Assembly: GCA_937907165.1 (NCBI GenBank)
Contig: CALCUH010000077.1
Coordinates: 1 to 23,000 of the forward strand
Source: an uncultured Bacteroidales bacterium
GTDB lineage: Bacteria > Bacteroidota > Bacteroidia > Bacteroidales > Paludibacteraceae
Direction of reading: 5' to 3'
DNA length: 23,000 bases
A program made the position numbers and the translations under genes. Below the pieces are notes generated by a model that was given only the letters and a program-made list of their open reading frames with translations, had not been told where the DNA came from and made no database searches. This document shows positions 8,694 to 15,630 of this stretch, one piece after another (within the stretch, counting starts at the first letter, position 1; every line of letters begins with the position of its first letter).

Positions 8694-9559
8694 TTTTGCT
8701 CTAATAAAGAAATTATATATTGTCCGTAAAGGGTTTTACTTAGTTGATTGCCAAGGTGGAGTAATTGCTCGTCAGAAATCCATCCGTTTCTCCATGCGAT
8801 TTCTTCTATACAGGCGATATAGAAACCTTGTCTTTTTTGAATTGTCGCTACAAAGTTACTAGCCTCAAGAAGCGAGTCGCAGTTTCCTGTGTCCAACCAT
8901 GTGAACCCTCTACCGAATTTTTGCATGCGGAGAGTTCCTTCTTCGAGATACATTTTATTGAGATCAGTAATTTCGTATTCGCCTCTGGCGGAAGGTTTTA
9001 GTACTTTAGCCTTTTCTGTCACCGTTTCGTCGAAAAAGTAAAGTCCGGGAACCGCATAATTGGATTTGGGCTTTTCTGGCTTCTCCTCGAGAGAAATCAC
9101 TTTTCCGTTGGCGTCGAATTCAGCAACACCGTAGGCGGAAGGATCTTTCACGTAATATCCGAAAATGGTAGCGCCTTTTTGCTGTTCCGATGCTTTTTTT
9201 AGCATGTCGGAAAAGTTTTGACCATAAAAAAGGTTATCGCCTAAAATGAGACACCCCGCCTCACCGTTCAAAAAATCTGCGCCGAGGACAAAGGCTTGCG
9301 CCAATCCGTTTGGTTCGTTTTGGACGATGTAACTGAATTTCATGCCGTAATTTTCACCCGTTCCGAGCAGTTGTTGGAACATTGGCAAGTCCCTTGGCGT
9401 GGAGATGATTAGCACCTCACGAATGTTCGCCAACATGAGGGTTGAAAGAGGGTAGTAAATCATGGGTTTGTCGTAAACCGGCATGATTTGTTTTGATATA
9501 GCTTTAGAAAGAGGAAACAAACGTGTGGCGCTTCCCCCCGCTAATATGATCCCTTTCAT
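8690..9559 (-). CDS. rfbA: Glucose-1-phosphate thymidylyltransferase
   Basis: The 289-aa enzyme makes dTDP-glucose from dTTP and glucose-1-phosphate, the first step of the rhamnose pathway. It carries the nucleotidyltransferase signature LAGGSATRLFPLSKAISKQI at residues 6-25, followed by MPVYDKPMIYYPLS, then LAQAF, GDNLFYG and the sugar-binding VISLEEKPEKPKSNYAVPG. The usual signature is GGSGTRL; here the third glycine is Ala. The gene overlaps rfbC by 4 bases and lies 4 nt after the thioredoxin-like gene, so all four genes are probably one transcript. Confidence 0.96.
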   Translation of the reverse strand: MKGIILAGGSATRLFPLSKAISKQIMPVYDKPMIYYPLSTLMLANIREVLIISTPRDLPMFQQLLGTGENYGMKFSYIVQNEPNGLAQAFVLGADFLNGEAGCLILGDNLFYGQNFSDMLKKASEQQKGATIFGYYVKDPSAYGVAEFDANGKVISLEEKPEKPKSNYAVPGLYFFDETVTEKAKVLKPSARGEYEITDLNKMYLEEGTLRMQKFGRGFTWLDTGNCDSLLEASNFVATIQKRQGFYIACIEEIAWRNGWISDEQLLHLGNQLSKTLYGQYIISLLEQK

Positions 9560-9563
9560 AAAC

Positions 9564-10010
9564 TTATTTTTTTAGAAGTACAGTTTCGATGGCGTTTTTA
9601 ATCTCTTCTTTGGGAAGTGCGCCCCTGCTCGCTTGAGGTTGCCCGTTTTTAGGAATAAAGATGAGGAGAGGAATGCTAGACGCTCCAAAATATGCTGCCA
9701 ATTCCTTCTCTTCGTCAACGTTGATTTTGTAGATGTAAATCTTATCCTTGTATTCTTTGGCGAGATCGTCCAAATATGGGGAAATCATGCGGCATGGACC
9801 ACACCACGAAGCGTAGAAATCCACAATGCATGGCTTGTCGCCGAGGTAATTCCATCCTTCCGCATCAACATTCACAACCAATTTTTTGAATTCGGCTTTG
9901 TTCAAATGCTTAACGGTTCCCACTTTATTATTATCTGCCGCAAAAAGACAAGATGATAGTCCTAACAATAGGCACATCATCACTGCTTTGCATAAATTTC
10001 TTTTTCCCAT
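9564..10010 (-). CDS. Exported thioredoxin-family protein
   Basis: The 148-aa product has a signal peptide (residues 1 to about 25, ending LSSCLFAAD). Cys20 could be lipidated, although the lipobox is only moderate. One thioredoxin domain follows, with the active site WCGPC in VDFYASWCGPCRMISPYLDD and the cis-proline loop SSIPLLIF. It probably acts in the periplasm as a disulfide oxidoreductase. The frame is open to 10052, but a promoter (10050-10078) would start transcription at about 10043 or later, and ATG 10010 puts the signal peptide first. It is the first gene before rfbA, rfbC and rfbD, an arrangement with no obvious functional logic. Confidence 0.9.
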   Translation of the reverse strand: MGKRNLCKAVMMCLLLGLSSCLFAADNNKVGTVKHLNKAEFKKLVVNVDAEGWNYLGDKPCIVDFYASWCGPCRMISPYLDDLAKEYKDKIYIYKINVDEEKELAAYFGASSIPLLIFIPKNGQPQASRGALPKEEIKNAIETVLLKK

Positions 10011-10049
10011 TTCGCGTATTATTTTATCAAGTTGAAAAATTTTGTTTCG

Positions 10050-10078
10050 CAAAGTTAATGTTTTTTTTCTAATACAAA
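10050..10078 (-). promoter_or_regulatory. Promoter of the trx-rfbA-rfbC-rfbD set
   Basis: On the minus strand TTTG (10075-10078) and TAACTTTG (10050-10057) are spaced by 17 nt, close to the Bacteroidota consensus. No other promoter is evident inside the four tightly spaced genes. Confidence 0.7.
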
Positions 10079-10217
10079 CGTTGTGGTTCGTTCTGTTTGT
10101 TAAAAAATATAGATTTTTCGACCTTTTTTTCTGTGCTAATCTACAACCTCCATTCTTCTCTATTTGGTCAATTTGAATTATATTCGCGGAGTTTTTTAGA
10201 AAAATTATTAAATAGAT

Positions 10218-11636
10218 ATGGACGAATTATTGTTTTCTTCCCTTCCTTATAAGGTTGCGGATATTAGTTTGGCCGATTTCGGACGTAAGGAAATCGAGTT
10301 GGCTGAAATCGAGATGCCTGGTTTGATGGCGCTCCGTGAGAAATATGGCAAGCAAAAACCTTTGAAAGGTGCGAGAATATCAGGTTCGTTGCATATGACC
10401 ATCCAGACTGCTGTTTTGATTGAGACTTTGGTGGCGTTAGGTGCTGAAGTTCGTTGGGCTAGTTGCAATATATTTTCCACTCAAGATCATGCGGCGGCTG
10501 CGATTGCGGCATCTGGAGTTCCCGTTTTTGCTTGGAAGGGTGAATCCCTTGTCGACTATTGGTGGTGTACGTTGCAAGCCCTGAATTTTGGGGGTGGAAT
10601 GGGACCTAATATGATAGTGGATGATGGTGGTGATGCCACTTTGATGATCCATTTGGGTGCTATGGGAGAGAATGACGAGCAAGTCTTGAACCGTAAGGCG
10701 GAGAGTGAGGATGAGATAGAGCTGCTGAAGATTTTAAAATCTATCCGTTCTGTGGACGGACAATTTTTTAATAGGATGATTCCTGACATAAAGGGTGTTT
10801 CCGAGGAGACTACGACAGGTGTCCATCGTCTCTATCAGATGGAGAAGGAGGGACGACTCCGCATTCCTGCGTTTAATGTGAATGACTCTGTGACGAAGTC
10901 CAAGTTTGATAATTTATATGGTTGCCGAGAATCTTTGGCGGATGGTATCAAACGAGCTACTGACATTATGGTTGCTGGCAAAGTCGTCGTTGTCTGCGGA
11001 TATGGTGACGTGGGGAAGGGATGTGCCCATTCTATGCGTTATTACGGCGCTCGTGTCTTAATAACAGAAGTAGATCCGATTTGTGCTTTGCAGGCGGCTA
11101 TGGAGGGTTATGAGGTCGTCACGGTTGAAGATGCACTTCCTGTAGGTGATATTTACGTCACTACGACTGGTAACATCGATATTATTACGATTGACCATAT
11201 GTCGAAAATGAAGAATGCCGCTATTGTATGTAACATTGGTCATTTCGATAGCGAGATTCAGGTGGACAAACTGAAGAAGTATCCTGGCATTTCTCGTAGA
11301 AACATAAAGCCTCAGGTCGATCAATATTTCTTCCCGGACGGACATTCTATTATCCTTTTGGCAGAAGGCAGATTGGTGAATTTGGGTTGCGCTACGGGAC
11401 ACCCTTCTTTTGTTATGAGTAATTCTTTTACAAACCAAACGTTGGCGCAAATCGAATTGTTCACGAAAAAGTATGAGGTCGGAGTCTATTGTTTGCCGAA
11501 AGAGTTGGACGAGGAGGTGGCAAGGTTGCATTTGTCGAAAATTGGGGCGAAGTTGACCGTGCTTACGCCTGAGCAAGCCGCATATATAGGGGTGTCTGTT
11601 AATGGCCCTTATAAATCAGACCTTTATAGGTATTGA
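10218..11636 (+). CDS. ahcY: Adenosylhomocysteinase (S-adenosylhomocysteine hydrolase)
   Basis: The 472-aa cytosolic NAD-dependent enzyme splits S-adenosylhomocysteine into homocysteine and adenosine, clearing the inhibitor left by methyltransferases. The substrate domain contains GARISGSLHMTIQTAVLIET, ASCNIFSTQDHAAAAI and DDGGD. The NAD domain contains VVVCGYGDVGKGCA (glycine-rich loop) and TEVDP. The protein ends in KSDLYRY, close to the family's invariant KPDHYRY end that completes the neighbouring subunit's NAD site. Length and all motifs are normal. It stands alone, with trx divergent upstream and an outer-membrane protein gene downstream under a separate promoter. Confidence 0.97.
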   Translation: MDELLFSSLPYKVADISLADFGRKEIELAEIEMPGLMALREKYGKQKPLKGARISGSLHMTIQTAVLIETLVALGAEVRWASCNIFSTQDHAAAAIAASGVPVFAWKGESLVDYWWCTLQALNFGGGMGPNMIVDDGGDATLMIHLGAMGENDEQVLNRKAESEDEIELLKILKSIRSVDGQFFNRMIPDIKGVSEETTTGVHRLYQMEKEGRLRIPAFNVNDSVTKSKFDNLYGCRESLADGIKRATDIMVAGKVVVVCGYGDVGKGCAHSMRYYGARVLITEVDPICALQAAMEGYEVVTVEDALPVGDIYVTTTGNIDIITIDHMSKMKNAAIVCNIGHFDSEIQVDKLKKYPGISRRNIKPQVDQYFFPDGHSIILLAEGRLVNLGCATGHPSFVMSNSFTNQTLAQIELFTKKYEVGVYCLPKELDEEVARLHLSKIGAKLTVLTPEQAAYIGVSVNGPYKSDLYRY

Positions 11637-11746
11637 TTGTGTGAGAATGGATATCTGCTTCCATTGGGATTGGAGCGACCTTTCCCTTCTCGAAGCGTAT
11701 GTCTGACTTTTTTTCTTCGATTGATAAAAAAACATTGTCAATTTTA

Positions 11747-11776
11747 TTTGTTATTAACGATTTTTAAATAACTTTG
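11747..11776 (+). promoter_or_regulatory. Promoter of the outer-membrane protein/radical SAM pair
   Basis: TTTG (11747-11750) and TAACTTTG (11769-11776) are separated by 18 nt. The predicted start leaves a leader of about 50 nt before ATG 11834. Confidence 0.75.
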
Positions 11777-11833
11777 TCGCGTTTGGGAGGCGGTTGCCTC
11801 TTGAATTAATATAATGTAATTGTGTTATAGTCC

Positions 11834-12562
11834 ATGAAAAAGATATTTATTGCACTTGCGGCTTTATTCTTTCTCTCTAGCAATATGGTTGCTGCAGAAA
11901 AGGATGTCAAGGTACGTTTCGGTTTGGAAGGCGGTTTTAATTTGACGAAATGGAACGGCGATTTGATGCCTGACTATAAAGCGGCTCCTGAATTGATAAA
12001 GGCAACTGCTAATATAGATGACGCTAGTGTGAAACCTGGTTTTCATGCAGGTGCTTTGATGGATATCATTATCCAAAACAAGTGGTCTATCCAACCGGAA
12101 ATTCTCTTCCAATTGGAGGGCTCGGAAATCTCTAAACCTCTTGTGGAAACGGATGATGAGGGAAATGTGATTGCTGAGGGTGTTATTACGGAGAAATATT
12201 CTGCGGGATATATCCGTATCCCGGTTATCTTATATTACAATATCGCAAATGTCGGTCCTGGTCAATTGTCTCCAGGTTTGGGTTTGTTCTTTGCGGGAGG
12301 TGTCTGCGGAAAGGGTAGTGAAACTGAGCAGGAGACATTCGGAGTAGATGGAATTTTGGATGAGTTCGATTGGGGACTTAACGTGAAATTCGGTTATGAA
12401 TTCCAACAATTTGCGAGCGGCTTGTATCTTAATGCCGGATTCTCACAAGGATTTTCAACGTCTAAGTCAACGGGAATGAATTTTTCTGTTGGCTATAAGT
12501 TCCAGTATTGGAAAGGCATCAAACGCGCATACAACACTGGTATTTTGGAGTACAATCCATAG
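11834..12562 (+). CDS. Outer-membrane beta-barrel protein (PorT/OMP_b-brl type)
   Basis: The 242-aa protein has a clear signal peptide (MKKIFIALAALFFLSSNMVAAEK, cut after about residue 21). The mature part alternates polar and hydrophobic residues in strand-like segments (VRFGLEGGFNLTKW, KWSIQPEILFQLEGSEI, AGYIRIPVILYYN, FDWGLNVKFGYEF, GLYLNAGFSQGF), the pattern of the small 8-stranded barrels common in Bacteroidota. The specific function is unknown. An acidic insert (ETDDEGNVIAEGV) probably forms an outer loop. The radical SAM gene starts 3 nt after the stop codon, so the two are almost certainly co-translated from one message. Confidence 0.85.
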   Translation: MKKIFIALAALFFLSSNMVAAEKDVKVRFGLEGGFNLTKWNGDLMPDYKAAPELIKATANIDDASVKPGFHAGALMDIIIQNKWSIQPEILFQLEGSEISKPLVETDDEGNVIAEGVITEKYSAGYIRIPVILYYNIANVGPGQLSPGLGLFFAGGVCGKGSETEQETFGVDGILDEFDWGLNVKFGYEFQQFASGLYLNAGFSQGFSTSKSTGMNFSVGYKFQYWKGIKRAYNTGILEYNP

Positions 12563-12565
12563 TAG

Positions 12566-13402
12566 ATGCGTTTTAAAAAGATATATATAGAAATCACTAA
12601 CCATTGTAATTTTAACTGCAGTTTTTGCTGCAAATCGGTTAGAATGAAAAAGTTTGTGTCGCCGGAAGAATTTTCGGCGATACTTTTTTCTATAAAGCCC
12701 TATACGGACTACATATATTTGCATGTCTTAGGAGAACCTTTGCTTCATCCTCATTTAGAACAGTTGCTTGACGTGGCAGACCAATTGGGTTTTCATGTGA
12801 ATTTGACGACTAATGGATCGTTGATTTCAAAAAGGGAACATCTCTTAATGGATTCCCATATACGGCAGTTCAATATTTCTTTGCATGATGCTGAGGAGAA
12901 CATTCCGCATGAAAAATGGGAAGGTTATTTGGATGAAGTCTTTGCGTTTGCGAATATCAAAGCTAAGGATAGCTATTTTTCTCTTCGCTTGTGGAATCGT
13001 ATTGAAGGACAGACCTCTACCTTCAATGATTTTTGCTTGTCGAAAATTTCCGATTTTTGGCACGTCGACATGTCAGATGCGATGTCTTCAAGGAATAAAA
13101 AGATATCTGACCATATATATTTCCAAAATTCTGCTAGGTTCTCATGGCCTGGGGAAAGTGATTTGAGAGTAAAAAAACGCTCATGTTATGCCGTGAAAGA
13201 TCACGTGGCTATATTGGCTGACGGAACTGTGGTCCCGTGTTGCTTGGATGCGAATGGTGAGATGGCTTTAGGTAATGTTTTTACTGATTCATTCCGTGAT
13301 ATCATTATGGGAGAAAAGGCAACTGCCATCTTGAATGGTTTCCGTCGCCATGAGGTGGTGGAGCCATTGTGCGAGAAATGTGGTTTTTTTGTGGCTGGTT
13401 GA
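12566..13402 (+). CDS. Radical SAM/SPASM-like protein
   Basis: The 278-aa protein has the radical SAM cluster motif CNFNCSFC (Cys14, Cys18, Cys21) right at the N-terminus, then HVLGEPLLHPHLEQLL (the GEP motif) and LTTNGSL. The C-terminal part has a SPASM-like set of cysteines: Cys207, Cys225-Cys226 in DGTVVPCCLDANGEMALGNV, and Cys269 and Cys272 in CEKC, which probably bind an auxiliary Fe-S cluster. SPASM proteins commonly modify peptides or proteins or activate other enzymes. No RiPP precursor was identified next to it. The substrate is unknown. The tight linkage to the outer-membrane protein gene (3-nt gap) is the only contextual clue. Confidence 0.9.
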   Translation: MRFKKIYIEITNHCNFNCSFCCKSVRMKKFVSPEEFSAILFSIKPYTDYIYLHVLGEPLLHPHLEQLLDVADQLGFHVNLTTNGSLISKREHLLMDSHIRQFNISLHDAEENIPHEKWEGYLDEVFAFANIKAKDSYFSLRLWNRIEGQTSTFNDFCLSKISDFWHVDMSDAMSSRNKKISDHIYFQNSARFSWPGESDLRVKKRSCYAVKDHVAILADGTVVPCCLDANGEMALGNVFTDSFRDIIMGEKATAILNGFRRHEVVEPLCEKCGFFVAG

Positions 13403-13437
13403 TCCCAGAAAAAGTCATCCTTTTTTGTGTTTGAAAC

Positions 13438-13467
13438 TTGCATGTTTCGCTAATTTTTATATCTTTG
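13438..13467 (+). promoter_or_regulatory. Promoter of the first of three tandem outer-membrane protein genes
   Basis: TTG (13438-13440) and TATCTTTG (13460-13467) are separated by 19 nt. The leader would be about 10 nt, since ATG is at 13485. Confidence 0.65.
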
Positions 13468-13484
13468 TTATATAATTTAAGAAT

Positions 13485-14174
13485 ATGATGAAGTATATTT
13501 TCTCTATAATATTTGTAGCCCTTATAGGATTTGGCGCACATGCTGCCGCTATTTCAGAGATTGAAATGTCGACCAAGGGGCAAACACTTGTGGGTGTGGG
13601 TGTAGGTGTGCCGCCTTTCTCTGAAGGCGTGGATGCTAATCTTCCTTGCCTTTCCGTAAATTTTAGTGCTGGTTTAATAAGTGGGTTTATCAATACTCCG
13701 TTGTTCGGTCGTAATGGTGCTGTGGATGTTGGTCTAAATTATGCTGTATGTCATTACGGAAGCAAATTTGGCCTGTACAATACGTGCCAAGAGGTGAAAG
13801 TGTTCCAGAACACGTTGGTTGCCCGAAGTGCGTTCCATTTTCAATTCGTTAATAATTTAGATACCTATGCTGGAGTTTGTGTCGGTGTTAATATTTGCTC
13901 CGAAAGCTTTTTGGAACGGACGACCTATTCGGAAGCTTCTATTTTTGAACAGTGGGATCATATCGAGAAGAATACGTTCTCGCCTGTATTAGGCGTTTAT
14001 TTGGGAGTGAAATGGTTCTTCTCGGAGAAATTCGCATTAGGTTTCGATTTCGCAAACGATTTTTTGCGGACCGATGACGAGGCGTGCGAAGAAGCGTACA
14101 ATTATTCGCACTATGGCGGCTCCGCACTTCCTGTCGTTTCGATTGTCGCTTCCCTTCGTTTGGGAAATAAATAA
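13485..14174 (+). CDS. Outer-membrane beta-barrel protein, paralogue A of a tandem trio
   Basis: The 229-aa protein has a signal peptide ending near AHAAA (residue 21). It shares a clear family pattern with the next two genes: GVPP near the start, GFINTPLFGRNGAVDVG, RSAFHFQFVNNLDTYAG, GVYLGVKWFFSEKFALGFDF, and a last strand ending in an aliphatic/aromatic alternation. This suggests a small barrel exported to the outer membrane. Compared with its paralogues it is the most diverged, has longer loops (for example about residues 140-170 with EQWDHIEKN) and a C-terminus ending RLGNK rather than the terminal Phe of the others. Function unknown. Confidence 0.82.
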   Translation: MMKYIFSIIFVALIGFGAHAAAISEIEMSTKGQTLVGVGVGVPPFSEGVDANLPCLSVNFSAGLISGFINTPLFGRNGAVDVGLNYAVCHYGSKFGLYNTCQEVKVFQNTLVARSAFHFQFVNNLDTYAGVCVGVNICSESFLERTTYSEASIFEQWDHIEKNTFSPVLGVYLGVKWFFSEKFALGFDFANDFLRTDDEACEEAYNYSHYGGSALPVVSIVASLRLGNK

Positions 14175-14175
14175 A

Positions 14176-14203
14176 ATCTATCGTTCGATGGATACTCTTT
14201 TAT
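14176..14203 (+). terminator. Possible weak terminator after paralogue A
   Basis: ATCTATC (14176-14182) pairs with GATGGAT (14187-14193) across GTTC, with one wobble. It is followed by ACTCTTTTATT, only a modest T-run. Confidence 0.4.
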
Positions 14204-14233
14204 TGTAACTTTTTAAACTAATTCGTAACTTTG
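14203..14233 (+). promoter_or_regulatory. Promoter of outer-membrane paralogue B
   Basis: TTG (14203-14205) and TAACTTTG (14226-14233) are separated by 20 nt, leaving a leader of roughly 20 nt before ATG 14263. It shows that the trio is not simply one operon. Confidence 0.7.
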
Positions 14234-14262
14234 CATCATTAATTTTTAAAATCATAGATAGT

Positions 14263-14877
14263 ATGAAAAAAGTATTGTTACTCATCGCTTCCGCATTCAT
14301 GTTTTTGAATGTGAACGCTTCTAATGTGGAGAGAATTGAATATGCTAACGCTGGTGACTTCTCTTTGGGTATTATGATTGGTGTTCCTCCTTATGGTGGT
14401 GCTAATATGCCTACGATTTCAGTTGATGGTATGTGGGGCTTGACTGATGGTTTCATCCATACAAAGACATTCGGAGATAACGGAGCCATAGACTTGGGCG
14501 GTTATATCGGATACTGCCATTATGGTGATGGTTATGATTACGGTTATCACTACGATCATTATTATTGGGAATTGCCTATCTTGGTTCGTTGTGGTTTCCA
14601 TTTTGAATTTGTAAAGCATTTGGACGTTTATGCTGGTTTCCAAGGTGGTATTTGCCTCGAACATTGGCGTAACGAATGGGAGGGCGATCGTTATGACGTT
14701 CCTGGTTATGAGATTGAAGAAAATGGTAGCCATGTTGACGGCGTTTTCGGTTCTTATATCGGCGCTAAATGGCACTTCAATGATAATTTCGGTGTTAAAT
14801 TAGAGTTCTCTTCTGACTGGATCGGTGATGGTAATGACCTTCCTGGTGTAGCGGGTGGTGTGACATTTAATTTCTAA
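14263..14877 (+). CDS. Outer-membrane beta-barrel protein, paralogue B, with a Tyr/His-rich loop
   Basis: The 204-aa protein has a signal peptide (MKKVLLLIASAFMFLNVNAS). Family landmarks match its neighbours: GIMIGVPPYGG, GFIHTKTFGDNGAIDLGG, VRCGFHFEFVKHLDVYAG, GSYIGAKWHFNDNFGVKLEF and a C-terminal GGVTFNF ending in Phe, as expected for recognition by the Bam machinery. The loop at about residues 84-102 (YCHYGDGYDYGYHYDHYYW) is packed with Tyr, His and Asp. It could contact metal or sugar outside the cell, but this is speculation. It has its own promoter and terminator. Confidence 0.83.
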   Translation: MKKVLLLIASAFMFLNVNASNVERIEYANAGDFSLGIMIGVPPYGGANMPTISVDGMWGLTDGFIHTKTFGDNGAIDLGGYIGYCHYGDGYDYGYHYDHYYWELPILVRCGFHFEFVKHLDVYAGFQGGICLEHWRNEWEGDRYDVPGYEIEENGSHVDGVFGSYIGAKWHFNDNFGVKLEFSSDWIGDGNDLPGVAGGVTFNF

Positions 14878-14891
14878 AATTGTCTGATCGC

Positions 14892-14938
14892 AAAAACATG
14901 GAATGTCCCATATCGAATGGGACGTTCTATGTTTTTCT
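14892..14938 (+). terminator. Terminator after paralogue B
   Basis: AAAAACATGGAATGTCCCAT (14892-14911) pairs with ATGGGACGTTCTATGTTTTT (14917-14936), 20 pairs with two wobbles and a 5-nt loop. The T-run is part of the stem end and continues as CTTTT. Confidence 0.85.
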
Positions 14939-14969
14939 TTTGTGAATTTATTTAGTTTTATATATTGTT

Positions 14970-15578
14970 ATGAAAAAGATTCTTTTATTGTTATTTTCGT
15001 TAATGCTCGCCGGTAGTGTGATGGCGGGAGGAAAAAAGAGTAGTGGCGCTAAAGTTTCTGAAATCGGTGTTGTCACCCAAGGTGGTTGCAATATGGGTTT
15101 CATGATTGGTGTTCCGCCGATTGGTTTTTATTCAAACGGTGAACCGACAGATCCTACCATTCCGACTTTCATCGTCGATGCTAATTGGGGTTTGGCTTCC
15201 GGATTCATCAAGACGAAGACTTTCGGTAATAATGGTGGTATCGATTTAGGTGCATATTGGGGAATCGACCATTATAAGGGTGCTTACAATCGAGATAGAG
15301 GTATGTTGCAAAACGCTGTTTTGATCAGATGTGCGTTCCACTTTGAGTTCGTCAGAAACTTGGATGTCTTCATGGGTATCGCTAACGGTGTGAACATTTT
15401 CGGTTCTACGAATGATCACCCGGGTTGGGACTTCGATGATTGCAAGTATGCGGGTGGTATTTACGCTGGTGTGAAATACTATTTCACGGATCACTTCGGT
15501 ATGAAGATCGAATTCGGTTCCGATTGGAATGAGAAGAATATTACGAACTTCGCAGGTGGTTTCACCTTCAAGTTCTAA
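14970..15578 (+). CDS. Outer-membrane beta-barrel protein, paralogue C
   Basis: The 202-aa protein has a signal peptide (MKKILLLLFSLMLAGSVMAGG). It contains the same landmarks as A and B: FMIGVPPIG, GFIKTKTFGNNGGIDLGAYWG, IRCAFHFEFVRNLDVFMG, GIYAGVKYYFTDHFGMKIEF and the terminal GGFTFKF. It is closer to B than to A. Only 32 nt separate the upstream terminator from its ATG. TTTG (14939-14942) followed 18 nt later by TATATTG (14961-14967) would place the start nearly at the ATG, so either it is made from a leaderless message or by read-through. A terminator follows. Confidence 0.83.
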   Translation: MKKILLLLFSLMLAGSVMAGGKKSSGAKVSEIGVVTQGGCNMGFMIGVPPIGFYSNGEPTDPTIPTFIVDANWGLASGFIKTKTFGNNGGIDLGAYWGIDHYKGAYNRDRGMLQNAVLIRCAFHFEFVRNLDVFMGIANGVNIFGSTNDHPGWDFDDCKYAGGIYAGVKYYFTDHFGMKIEFGSDWNEKNITNFAGGFTFKF

Positions 15579-15600
15579 TCTAATATAGGTTTTAAGATGA

Positions 15601-15630
15601 AGAGCGGGTCGATATGATCCGCTCTTTTTT
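15601..15630 (+). terminator. Terminator after paralogue C
   Basis: AGAGCGGGTC (15601-15610) pairs with GATCCGCTCT (15616-15625), 10 pairs with one wobble, followed by T's. It overlaps the stop codon of the convergent gene by two bases, and could also help end that transcript. Confidence 0.85.
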
